Below, piece after piece: positions 1-31,700 of a stretch of 64,000 nt of DNA. The position numbers were made by a program, and so were the translations under genes. This DNA is from Petrosia ficiformis (taxonomy: Eukaryota; Porifera; Demospongiae; Haplosclerida; Petrosiidae): the NCBI GenBank assembly GCA_947044365.1, contig OX345638.1, forward strand, positions 7,077,201 to 7,141,200, in the 5' to 3' direction. Position 1 is the stretch's first letter, and each line of letters begins with the position of its first letter. The notes beneath the pieces are model-generated. The model ran no database searches. It was not told the origin of the DNA and worked only from the letters and a program-made list of their open reading frames with translations.

Positions 1-545
1 CTAAATATAGTACATTACGAATATTGTTACTAAATATAGTTTAATAAGGCCATTGTTACTAAATATAGTACATTATGAATATTGTTACTAAATATAGTAC
101 AATAAGGCCATTGTTACTAAATATAGTACGTTACGAATATTGTTACTAAATATAGTACAATAAGGCCATTGTTACTAAATATAGTACGTTACGAATATTG
201 TTACTAAATATAGTACAGTATGGACATTGTTACTAAATATAGTACAGTATGAACATTGTTACTAAATATAGTACAGTATGGACATTGTTACTAAATATAG
301 TACAGTATGGACATTGTTACTAAATATAGTACATTATGAATATTGTTACTAAATATAGTACAGTATGGACATTGTTACTAAATATAGTACAGTATGGACA
401 TTGTTACTAAATATAGTACAGTATGGACATTGTTACTAAATATAGTACAGTATGGACATTGTTACTAAATATAGTACAGTATGAACATTGTTACTAAATA
501 TAGTACAGTATGAACATTGTTACTAAATATAGTACAGTATGGCCA
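1..545. repeat. 29-bp tandem array in intron
   Basis: About 18 head-to-tail copies of a 29-bp AT-rich unit built round ACTAAATATAGTAC and ATTGTTACT. Copies differ at a few positions, alternating between ACAGTATGGAC, ACATTATGAAT and AATAAGGCC variants. The array lies upstream of the first visible kinase exon, so it is probably intronic. Positions 546-673 hold no coding exon I can support, only the AT-rich lead into the splice acceptor at 673. Confidence 0.95.
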
Positions 546-673
546 TTGGTATACACTGTCTATTAGTAACCTAACTTTTAGCTAACTGAATTAATCTTAA
601 TCTAGACAATGTCTCTACATGTATATATACATGTACATGTATAGTATACATTTGTACTTTTCATTTCATACAG

Positions 674-22395
<21,722 letters not shown>

Positions 22396-22434
22396 CCTGG
22401 CCACACCCTCCCCCAAACAGCCATGCCCCCAGAA

Positions 22435-22440
22435 AATAAA
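22435..22440 (+). terminator. Polyadenylation signal AATAAA of the MAP4K gene
   Basis: A canonical AATAAA lies 40 bp after the stop codon. No competing signal stands out nearby. Positions 22441-22717 are AT-rich with no feature I can support. Confidence 0.7.
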
Positions 22441-22717
22441 GTTTAGTGTGTTCACAGTAACAATCGTTAATATAAGTAATAGTTTATCAGTTGTCAAAGG
22501 GTTAATAATTAATGTGGGTTATCAATTTCATTTTCGATGTTTTTTTGTATTAATTAATTAATTATTATTAATTATTAACTATTATTAACTAATTATTAAT
22601 TATTACTCCATGCAATTTTTTTTGTGGTGAGTTTCTTATGTCAAATTTTAATAATAATAATTTTATTAATTAAAATATTTCATAAAAGCGAGTGAAAATG
22701 GGGGGTTGTGCGTGATT

Positions 22718-23935
22718 TAGTCATCGATCTGGTAACCGATTTAGTCATCGATCTGGTAACCGATCTGGTACCCAATCTGGTAACTGATCTGGTACCCGAT
22801 CTGGTAACCGATCTGGTAACTGATCTGGTAACCGATCTGGTAACTGATCTGGTAACTGATCTGGTACCCGATCTGGTAACTGATCTGGTACCCGATCTGG
22901 TAACCGATCTGGTACCCGATCTGGTAACTGATCTGGTAACCGATCTAGTAACTGATCTGGTAACCGAGATCTGGTAACCGATCTGGTAACCGATCTGGTA
23001 CCCGATCTGGTAACCGATCTGGTACCCGATCTGGTAACCGATCTGGTACCCGATCTGGTAACCGATCTAGTAACTGATCTGGTACCCGATCTGGTAACTG
23101 ATCTGGTAACTGATCTGGTAACCGATCTGGTAACCGATCTGGTAACCGATCTGGTAACCGATCTGGTAACTGATCTGGTACCCGATCTGGTAACTGATCT
23201 GGTAACCGATCTAGTTACCGATCTGGTAACCAATCTGGTAACCGATCTGGTACCCGATCTGGTAATTGATCTGGTAACTGATCTGGTACCCGATCTGGAA
23301 ACTGATCTGGTAACCGATCTAGTTACCGATCTGGTAACCGATTTAATCACTGATCTGGTAACCAATCTGGTAACCGATCTGGTACCCGATCTGGTAATTG
23401 ATCTGGTAACTGATCTGCTACCCAATCTGGTAACTGATCTGCTACCCAATCTGGTAACTGATCTGGTAACCGATTTAATCACCCATCTGGTGGTAACTGA
23501 TTTAGTCACCGAGCTGGTAACCGATTTAGTCATCGATCTGGTAACTGATCTGGTCACCGATCTGGTACCCGATCTGGTAACCGATCTGGTACCTGATCTG
23601 GTACCCGATCTGGTAACTGATCTGGTAACCAATCTGGTACCCGATCTGGTAACTGATCTGGTAACTGATCTGCTACCCGATCTGGTAACCGATCTGGTAA
23701 CCGATCTGGTAACTGATCTGGTAGCCGATCTGGTACCCGATCTGGTAACTGATCTGGTAACTGATCTGCTACCCGATCTGGTAACTGATCTGGTAACCGA
23801 TTTAATCACCCATCTGGTGGTAACTGATTTAGTCACCGAGCTGGTAACCGATTTAGTCACCGATCTGTTAACTGATTTAGTCATCGATCTGGTAACTGAT
23901 CTGGTCACCGATCTGGTACCCGATCGGTACCAGAT
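22718..23935. repeat. 12-bp minisatellite (GATCTGGTAACC)n
   Basis: About 100 copies of a 12-bp unit with variants GATCTGGTACCC, GATCTGGTAACT, GATTTAGTCATC and GATCTGCTACCC, in higher-order blocks (the run ending ATTTAATCACCCATCTGGTGG occurs twice, near 23470 and 23800). A 12-bp period keeps frames open for hundreds of codons on both strands, for example a ~400-codon Thr-Arg-Ser-Val frame on the minus strand. I see no start context, splice sites or non-repeat domain. Confidence 0.95.
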
Positions 23936-24004
23936 TCCTGTTTTCCAGTTCATGAATACATTACCTTCTCTTCTTCAGTCTCAAGATCTAGCATTCTTTT
24001 AAAC

Positions 24005-24378
24005 TTGTACATCAGCTATGAAAGACTAACCTATCTCATCACTCCTATTTCTCCAGAATCGCTCGTTTATGGAATACACTACCACCTATTGATACAACTA
24101 TGCCACTTCATTCTCTTAAATCTACACTTAAAGTTATTTTTTGGGAGAACGTTTTAGCATTCTTCAATCTTGACATTCCACATGGTTTGCCCTTGCAGCA
24201 AGTGTTGGCAATCGTCTTCTGTCCATTCTAAATTTTAATATTTACTGTAGCTATATATATATGTATATATTTGTTAAGTAAATTTGGGCTGCCAGTAGAC
24301 CTTACCGGTATGCCTTCAGTACCACCTACATTGTCAACTGTCTACATTATCTCTTGTCACTTCTTGTACTGTCAAATT

Positions 24379-24419
<41 letters not shown>
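24005..24419 (+). mobile_element. 3' end of a non-LTR retrotransposon with (TAA)n tail
   Basis: A frame from 24037 to a TAA near 24232 reads SHHSYFSRIARLWNTLPPID, then SLKSTLKVIFWENVLAFFN; the RIARLWNTLPP block is typical of the C-terminal end of ORF2 in several LINE clades. A stop lies just upstream (near 24022), and the reverse transcriptase domain is absent, so this is a 5'-truncated dead copy. A ~160-bp 3' UTR follows and the element ends in a TAA microsatellite at 24380-24419, as LINE tails often do. Confidence 0.75.
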
Positions 24420-24421
<2 letters not shown>

Positions 24422-24580
24422 CTAATTTAAAAGTTGTTTGAAATTGATCCTCATATATAATAATTAAGAATCATTGGGTGAAAATTCCAATAGTTTTGGT
24501 CCAGATTCAGTCTATCAATAAAGAAGATAAATATTGCTTCCATGCATTAGAATGCTATATGCAATATATATATGTAATAG

Positions 24581-24714
24581 ATAGAACATGACCACGAGGG
24601 GTGTATCAGGTATACACGAAAATGATATTCATAATCCCGAGGGCGTAGCCCGAGGGATTATGAATATCATTTGAGTGTATACCTGATACGCCACGAGGTG
24701 AGGTCATGTTCTAT
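24581..24714. repeat. ~60-bp-arm inverted repeat (hairpin)
   Basis: The left arm (24581-24640) and right arm (24653-24714) are inverted copies through AGAACATGACC, GTATCAGGTATACAC and AATGATATTCATAATCCC, with a small inner stem GGGCGTAGCCC. The right arm has a 4-bp insertion. It lies just outside the terminal inverted repeat of the element at 24720. Confidence 0.9.
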
Positions 24715-24894
24715 ATGGCTTGTATTGATAGGAAGCCATAAGATGAAAGACTATCAGTACTGCAGTTGCTATGCAATTATTTAGGTATCCTAGCAATATC
24801 TATTGCATCATGACAGCTGTGGTTGTATCTCCTAGTAACTGTCATTACGTCACAATATTTTAGCGTGTAATATTAATATGTGTGTCACGATGAC

Positions 24895-25041
24895 ACGATG
24901 GATATGGAACTTGGGAAGAGAATGTTGATCCAGAAATTCAAGACATTCCAAAAAAGCGTCTAAAGCTTTCTTTAGCCAAAAAGAATTGTTTTGTGTATAA
25001 ACAAAAGGAAGAAATGGAAACAATTTGTAAAGGCTACTTTC
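24895..25041 (+). pseudogene. Left fragment of ZMYM/KIAA1958-like (DUF3504) gene
   Basis: Frame from about 24926 reads VDPEIQDIPKKRLKLSLAKK, then NCFVYKQKEEMETICKGY up to the insertion point. An upstream ATGGATATGGAACTTGGG lies in another frame. The lysine-rich N-terminal segment followed by a conserved helical domain is the layout of DUF3504 proteins (QRICH1, ZMYM, KIAA1958), a family linked in the literature to Crypton tyrosine recombinases. Broken by the nested insertion. Confidence 0.5.
25036..25041. repeat. Target-site duplication, left copy (ACTTTC)
   Basis: ACTTTC directly precedes the inner transposon and recurs directly after it at 27610-27615. This 6-bp duplication fixes the element ends at 25042 and 27609. 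Confidence 0.9.
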
Positions 25042-25208
25042 TATGGAGGGTGATTAGTGCAAAAATTCGTTAGTTCATTTGAGTGATTAATTTTCCATTT
25101 GAATGATGACCATTTCATTTGAGTGATGATTATTTCATTTGTATGATTAATATTCCATTTGAGTGATGATTATTTCAGAATTATATATATATTATAGTCC
25201 TCAATTCA

Positions 25209-25350
25209 GTTGATAATAAGTTGATAAACTGTTAGCAACAACCCAATATGACTATTGTTGCAATATACATAGTTTCAGAATAATAAACAAGTTGATAATA
25301 AGTTGATAAGTTGTTAGCAACAACCCAATATGACTATCATCACAATAGTT
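25209..25350. repeat. Direct repeat inside the transposon
   Basis: Two copies (about 25209-25255 and 25289-25338) of a segment with GTTGATAATAAGTTGATAA and GTTAGCAACAACCCAATATG, about 81 bp apart, between the left terminal array and the small minus-strand frame. They could be transposase binding or promoter sequence. Confidence 0.8.
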
Positions 25351-25364
25351 CTCAGCATGAACTG

Positions 25365-25556
25365 TTAGCAAATTGAATTGGTTAAGTAATTGCTAGGGTT
25401 GGTAGATGGTTGCCTTGACGAAGAACCAGCATTAAGCATACGCTCCGTATTTGTAGATGTCTGATGACTATTACCGCCTCTCGTGGCAGCTATTCGAAGA
25501 GCGGTTTCTACAGCACCCAACAGCAAGCTCTTGGCCCTATCTAGATCGTCAGCCAT
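25365..25556 (-). CDS. Small divergent ORF in the transposon, unknown function
   Basis: 63 codons from an ATG at 25556, beginning MADDLDRAKSLLLGAVETAL and ending PSNYLTNSIC. The N-terminal part looks like an amphipathic helix; the rest is Ser/Asn/Thr-rich. It diverges from the transposase, whose ATG is 58 bp away, so one short shared promoter would serve both. The frame may continue through a splice I cannot define. I recognise no family. It could be a second transposon protein (for example a DNA-binding or regulatory partner) or chance. Confidence 0.4.
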   Translation of the reverse strand: MADDLDRAKSLLLGAVETALRIAATRGGNSHQTSTNTERMLNAGSSSRQPSTNPSNYLTNSIC

Positions 25557-25614
25557 GCTGTTTATTTAATTAAAAATTAATAAGGTTAATTAATGTTAAT
25601 TTACTCTATTCACC

Positions 25615-27205
25615 ATGGAAGAGCAATTATCTCAATACATTGAATTAATGTCTGAATCTGTGAGAAGGGGTTTTGCCGATTATGAAAGGAATAGAGACCC
25701 TAAATGTCTTGACAGACTGATTTTCCATGTCTCGAGACTCTTACACTGCCTACTTATGATTCCCTCATATCCCTTGGACTCCCTTACATCACTGGCCCAA
25801 AGTTTGGCAATTCTAAATACCATACAAGAAAGTTCACAAGGTACTGAAGTATTTACTCAAAGAATTGCAGTAAGTATTTCTGGAAGAAGAGGAAGGCCTT
25901 CATATGAAATAAGTGAAGAACAGCTGGAGCATTTACTACATATTGGATTTACATGTACAAAGATAGCACATCTTCTAGGTGTTAGCGTAAGAACCGTTCG
26001 ATACAGAATGCATGAATTTGGATTGTCTGTAAGAGACCTTTATACATGTATTAATGATGCTGAATTGGATGGAATTGTAAGAGAAATCAAGCAAGAATAT
26101 CCTTCATGTGGATATCGTATGATGTTGGGGTACTTAAAAGCTAGGGGAATTAGAGTGACTCAGTTGAGAGTCAAAGAATCACTTAATAGAGTTGACCCTG
26201 TTGGAGTTCTGTTGCGAAGGTCACAAGCTGTTCAAAGGCGTACATACAATGTTTTGTCACCTCTGGCTCTTTGGCACATAGATGGGAATCACAAGCTCAT
26301 CAGGTATTTCTATATATATTCACTTGTTTAAAGTAAAAATCATAATCTCCTGTTTGGTGTAGATGGAGACTTGTCATCCATGGTGGTATTGATGGATACT
26401 CCAGAATACCAGTTTATCTTCATTGTAGCAATAATAATTGTGCCAATACAGTGCTACAATTATTTCAAACTGCTGTTGAACACTATGGTCTGCCTTCTCG
26501 AGTTAGGAGTGACAAAGGTGGAGAAAATGTTGATGTTGCAATGTTTATGTTGGAGCATCCATTACGAGGTCCTGGGAGAGGTTCCATGATTGTTGGACGT
26601 AGTGTCCATAATCAAAGGATTGAACGATTATGGAGAGATGTCTTTACTGGAGTTATAAAGTTTTATAAAGAGTTGTTTCTTCATTTGGAAGAGACAAGTT
26701 TATTAGATCCTGATGATGAGTTGTGTGTGTTTGCCCTTCATTATATCTATATCCCACGCATAAATCGCCTCCTAGAACAATGGAAAAATGCATGGATAAA
26801 TCATCCTCTTAGTACCACTCATAACACCACACCAAATCAACTTTGGACAGCAGGTCTTCAACAGTTGTGTCGTATAAACAGTCTGATATCAACAGAATTT
26901 TTTTCTGAGGTGATAATTAATACAATGTACTGTGCAAAATTATTTATAATTATGACCTTGTTGACTCTATCCTCCTATTTACTCAGACTACTATAGAAGA
27001 GTATGGTATTGACTGGGAAGGTCCAGCACCTACTGACATGGATGAATCATCTGTTATGGAAGTCCCAGTCACTGAATGTCCACTTTCAGCAGATGTCTTT
27101 CAAGTTATGCTTGACTCAATTGACCCACTAGCTCACTCTAACCATAATGGCATCGATTATTATACTCAGTCATTGCAGTTTTTGAGACAATATGCACATC
27201 TTTGA
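25615..27205 (+). CDS. Transposase with HTH and integrase-core (DDE) domain, three exons
   Basis: Exons 25615-26303, 26363-26909 and 26987-27205 join in phase to 484 residues. The first ATG after an upstream stop is used. Residues ~90-150 ([19 protein letters not shown], then [20 protein letters not shown]) form a helix-turn-helix like those of prokaryotic IS3/IS481-type transposases. The catalytic core follows: D223 in [10 protein letters not shown]280 in [11 protein letters not shown]317 in [12 protein letters not shown], giving a D-D-(36)-E triad. Both introns (58 and 77 bp) are short with GT-AG ends. The second and third exons have no stops or frameshifts. The C-terminal 72 residues are acidic. 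It should cut and join the element's inverted ends. Confidence 0.9.
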
Positions 27206-27409
27206 AATAATTATAATAATTTTGTCAATACTTAAAAAATCATTGAGTATCTCAACAAATTCTTTCTAATATAAATAGCAAATTCTATTTGTATATGGGA
27301 CATGATGAAAAGTAAGTGGAAGATAAGATGTATCAGCTATATATACCACGTTGGCTATTTGTTTGAATAACTGACCTAATTACACTATCACTCAGATAAA
27401 ATATTTTTA

Positions 27410-27609
27410 ACTCATTTGAATTAATCATTGAAATAGAATAATCATCACTCAAATGGAATATAAATCACACAAATGAAATAATCATCACACAAATGAAATA
27501 ATCATCACTCAAATGGAATATTAATCACTCAAATGAAATAATTATCACTCAAATGAAATAATCATCACTCAAATGAACTAACGAATTTTTGCACTGATCA
27601 CCCTCCATA
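27410..27609. repeat. Right terminal inverted repeat and subterminal array
   Basis: Eight or so ~21-bp units (ATAATCATCACTCAAATGAA), the last leading into AACTAACGAATTTTTGCACT and the terminal CACCCTCCATA. Inverse of 25042-25176 but longer. Positions 27206-27409 are AT-rich without features. Confidence 0.9.
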
Positions 27610-27615
27610 ACTTTC

Positions 27616-28000
27616 CACCGAACACTGACCAAGTGGGCCCTAAAGTGTTTCAATGAATGGCGATATGCATGCTAGAAATGAAAAATCCAGTGAGAAGTGT
27701 CCTGATGATCTGCTTGAAGCACCGTGACCCGAGACATTGGATAGATGGCTTTCAACTTTCATAGCTGAAGTTCGCCGTGTTGATGGTGACCGATATCCTC
27801 CAAGAACCAACCATTCAACAATTGCTTTCAGGTATTTTTCGATATATGAGATCATGCAGCTGTGATACACCCAATGTATTAGACAGAAGAGACACCCGAT
27901 TCAAGTCTATTCAAGGTGATTGCGAGGTAGTGGTCGGTGAACTTCGTAAAGAAGGTATTGGAACTAGTTCATTAAAAACTTTTTTCATTAATATCAATAC
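27616..28000 (+). pseudogene. Right fragment of ZMYM/KIAA1958-like (DUF3504) gene
   Basis: Successive frames give TKWALKCFNEWRYA, then ARNEKSSEKCPDDLLEAP, an in-frame TGA, PETLDRWLSTFIAEVRRVDG, RYPP, and after another shift IQQLLSGIFRYMRSCSCDTP and RFKSIQGDCEVVVGELRKEG. The order KWAL..FNEW - WL..F..E.R..DG..YPP - LL.G..RYMR is that of DUF3504 proteins. At least three frameshifts and a stop make it a pseudogene; the recombinase catalytic part is absent. Confidence 0.6.
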
Positions 28001-28078
28001 TTATTTATGCATATAATATCACTTCTTTGGTAAATTAATAATATTAATTTTCTTGAAAATCAATTTTTGTTTCATTAT

Positions 28079-28190
28079 TAACCCGTGTTTTCTTGAATTA
28101 AGAAGTTATTTTAACCCGTGAGTAAAATGATACACCATTTGTTAACCCGTGATTGGCGATGAAAGAAGTATATTAACCCGTGAGTGACTC
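28079..28190. repeat. TTAACCCGTG direct repeats
   Basis: Four copies of TTAACCCGTG (three followed by AGT or ATT) at irregular 30-45-bp spacing near the right end of the outer element. They could be subterminal protein-binding sites. Confidence 0.8.
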
Positions 28191-28259
28191 GTATACACTC
28201 TGTCTACGTGATATATACTATGATCGGTGCCTTTCATCTTATGGCTTCCTATAATACAA

Positions 28260-28261
<2 letters not shown>

Positions 28262-28310
<49 letters not shown>
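28262..28310. repeat. (TA)n microsatellite
   Basis: Pure TA run right beside the outer element's right end. Positions 28311-28752 are AT-rich; I see no further feature before the next start codon. Confidence 0.95.
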
Positions 28311-28311
<1 letters not shown>

Positions 28312-28752
28312 CTTATAGCGTACTAGAATGGATAATGTTGCAAATAGTATATTTGTAAGAATTGGAGTTATCAACTTAGCTATTATTTCCATGGCCCACA
28401 AGACTATTGCTTATTATAGTGGCCATTGTGATACATGTCACACACATATGGAGGCTCAATCCATTAACATTTATTATGCACACACTCAAGCACAGGTTTA
28501 AACCTCTTAATTATTTACACAACGGCAAATCATGGCCAGCATATCACTTATTGCACTCTAATTATTAATTATTGATTATTATCATAATTATTATCATAAT
28601 AATGATGAAGCTGTGAACATATTTTATCACGCAGATTACCAGTGTTATTAATTAAAATTATTAACAAGTATGCATAATTAAGGAATTTCCAATATTAAAG
28701 TTGGGTGCGGCCAGGAATTTTTTTAAAAATCGAGGTGTGGCTGGGAGCTATA

Positions 28753-31700
28753 ATGGCGGAAAGTGGTGAATTCGAAGACTACGACAAAGCAAACGGTAAA
28801 TGCTAATGATTGAACAGATGTATGGAACTTTACTGCTACAAACATATATTTATAAATGATTATTAGTCTTAATTCTTTGTTTTGAATGCAGTAGGTAACA
28901 TGGAACTTACATCTAATAAAGCAGTCAACGCCCTTCGAGACTGTGGATTTCAAATAAATTTGAATTGGAGGAAACTGGCAAGTTCTCTTGGTGTTCCAGT
29001 GAATGAAACAATACGCCTTCAACGAATGGCAAGATTTGATCATGATCATGATTGCTACCATGCTTTAGAGGAATCTCTGGAATATTGGATAAAAAATGAA
29101 TCGAGTTCTTGGGATATGCTTATCGATGCTGTTGGAAAGATTGAGTACAAAACTGCTACATTGCTTAGCAAATATCTCTCTGGTAAGTATACACATTAAA
29201 CTTGTCTTGCATAGCCAGACCCAACCTAGGGTCTGATCAACCCACTATACTTGTGTTCATCAAGAATTTAGCCAGATTTTGTTTATTTTAGTGGGTGAAA
29301 ATTTGCTAATAATATTCATAATCAAAATAATTATATTCATAACTATACTTTCCCAGTAAGCAAGCTGTATGAATATCATTACTACAGATATGATTTCAAT
29401 TACAAGTTTGCCAGGTACTTGATGCTCTTGACGATCGCTAGTATAGTGTGTTGACCAAAGGTTTCCTACATAGTAGACTAAAATTATACTACTAATTTAC
29501 AACTACCTACTTTTAATGTGTGGAGGTTTTTGAGGTGTTTGAACAAACAGCATAATGAGTGTCATAATAAATATCAATTAATTAGTGGATCTGGCTTGCA
29601 ATACATGATATATACAGCAGAGTAGAAGACTGCTATAACTACATGTATAGTTTCAGAAATCAACAAATAATTAAGAAGACCAGTTGAGGAGTTTGACACA
29701 TTATAATTGGGATAAACTAACTTATATAGTATACATGCCCATGAGGAAGAGACGAACTGCCGGAATCTGATAATAATTACTAAAATAAAGAAATGGACAT
29801 TCATGTGATGTTGAAGAATAACATTTATAATAGTTGTAAGTTGTAGTTGTAGTTTATAGTGCTATCAATTGAATGAATTTAAAATTTCCAAGTAAAAAAG
29901 CCCTCTTGCATTGCCTACATGTCACCATTAAATATGAGCATTATTAGTCATACATACCATAACAAAGTATTTTCTTGGAAATTCTATCCCCACCTCCTGG
30001 AATTACAGTACATACTCATACACTTCGTTTTTATTATTTGAAGGTAACCTGGAGGAGAACTGGGCTTCTTCTCTGATGATCATGCACCATGATGGCCTGT
30101 TGCAAGCACTATCATCCTTACCAACTCTTGAAGTCTATAGTGTTTTGTGTGCAGAGGAAATTATAGACGAGAAAGAGTCAAAGAAAGAAGATAGCAGCAT
30201 CCTGTGGGCAATGATTCTCCAACAACTAATTACAAACTTTCGCCAAAATCCTGGTAGTTTGCAAATGTTTGCAAAAGTTTTGCTGAAACATGATGAAACA
30301 GCTAGTATTGGAAGGGAACTATATCAAAGTGGTAAGAAATGTACCATGCATAAAGTTGTTTAATAAGTTAATTTAAAGTTCAGACTAATGTACTAAATAA
30401 ATTCGAATGCAGCTCAATCAAAGTTCCAATGTTGTTAGTTGTCCACAAGGTTTGGTAATACACACACACACACACACACACAGAACACCTGATTACATGG
30501 TTTATCATAACAATATCCATAACCAAGATTAAAGCTAAGAGACATAACGACACTACGATGGATTGTTCTAAATAGATATATAATAAGGAATTGCAGATAT
30601 GATAAACTATTAGCATATGCTGTTATGCATCATGTACATTATTATTATAATCCAGCTTTCTGGTGTATTAAGATGTTGTAAGTCTTTTTTTATTATTTTG
30701 CTTTGTTGACTGATGCAGTACTACAATTACTTAACCCTTATACATACAATGCATGAAAAGTAATGCTTAATTTGAAAAGTAGTAATAAAGACACTATATA
30801 TACTAGTGAGTATATATACTATACAGAACATATAGGTATTTATACATGGAAGATGTGCACATGATACAATGTGTATGATAATTTCATAACTTAAAATACA
30901 ATTTTTATGTTTAAAACTTCCAATTCTTGACAGGTAAAAAACAAGTTGTTTTACTTTCTACTTACGAATCAAAATTTGATGCAATGATAATTGACTTTGG
31001 AGAAAAGATGGTTGCAGTGAAAAACCACATCTTGAGAAACCCTCCAGAATTGAAAAGCTACGTTTCATATTTATGTTCCTGCCACAGAGACCTCAGATTG
31101 CAATTTCGTCAGTGCACAAGTGTTGAAGATGTAATTGACATAGTGGAAGAAAGGTGTAATCCCATTAATACTATAGCAATGGAAAGAGTTGTAGTGTTTC
31201 TAAAATGTGAAGAAGCGATGGTGGTTCTTCAGCAATACAAAGAAGCCATGGCCAAATTCTGTAGCAACATTAAACTGGACATTTGTTGCAAACGAAAATT
31301 TTTATTTTCTCCACCTCTTCACTCTGAAAAAATTGAGTTTGTGTTAGATTGGAATCCAGGTGACTATAGTCTACGAGCTATAAATGGCCTCCTGCAAAAT
31401 TCGTTTGAAGAGTTGGCTGATGAAATTTTAGTGTATAGTGTCAAACAGACTAATTTGATCAATGTTATTTGTTTTGCTCCTGTTACTATAATGGATATAC
31501 TACTAGTCAAAGCTCAACGTAATTTCAGCAAGCTTCGAGAAGAATTTGCTCTGCTTAGTCTTTTTATTGGCTATCATACTGTACTTGATCATCATGTGAT
31601 AAGTGAGGTATATACACCTTCATTTAATCTAATGAATATTATAATCTTAATTGATTTGTCTAATCTCATAATTGTATAATTATATAGTACATTTGCCTAT

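Larger units (their letters stand above)
25042..27609 (+). mobile_element. Intact-looking 2,568-bp DNA transposon with DDE (rve) transposase
   Basis: Ends are TATGGAGGGTGATTAGTGCA at left and, inverted, TATGGAGGGTGATCAGTGCA at right: one mismatch in the first 45 bp. The inverted ends continue into arrays of a ~21-bp unit (CATTTGAGTGATGATTATTT), about five copies at left (25070-25176) and about eight at right (27410-27575). It is flanked by ACTTTC on both sides. Inside are a three-exon transposase gene (+) and a small divergent frame (-). From memory, the enzyme resembles the eukaryotic IS3-like group (IS3EU) more than Ginger or Mavericks; I could not check this. Near-identical ends and an unbroken gene suggest recent activity. 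Confidence 0.9.
24720..28258. mobile_element. Outer decayed element with 28-30-bp inverted ends, interrupted by a nested transposon
   Basis: The left end (24720-24749) and right end (28231-28258) are inverted copies sharing GGAAGCCATAAGATGAAAG and TTGTATT, one indel apart. Removing the nested insertion leaves about 970 bp that carries the broken DUF3504-like gene fragments. Next to the right end, TTAACCCGTG occurs four times (28079-28190). I cannot identify a target duplication. Confidence 0.65.

Noticed and set aside
1..545. CRISPR-like array
   Set aside because: Units are contiguous 29-bp copies without unique spacers, in animal intronic DNA.
600..640. ATGTCTCTACATG near 609 as the kinase start codon
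   Set aside because: The frame runs into ACATGT/TATA repeat sequence and does not resemble the conserved N-terminus; the acceptor at 673 shows the exon is internal.
22745..23953. 402-codon Thr-Arg-Ser-Val frame and Leu-Val-Thr-Asp frames as a repetitive protein gene
   Set aside because: A 12-bp repeat keeps any stop-free frame open on both strands; there is no unique domain, signal or splice context.
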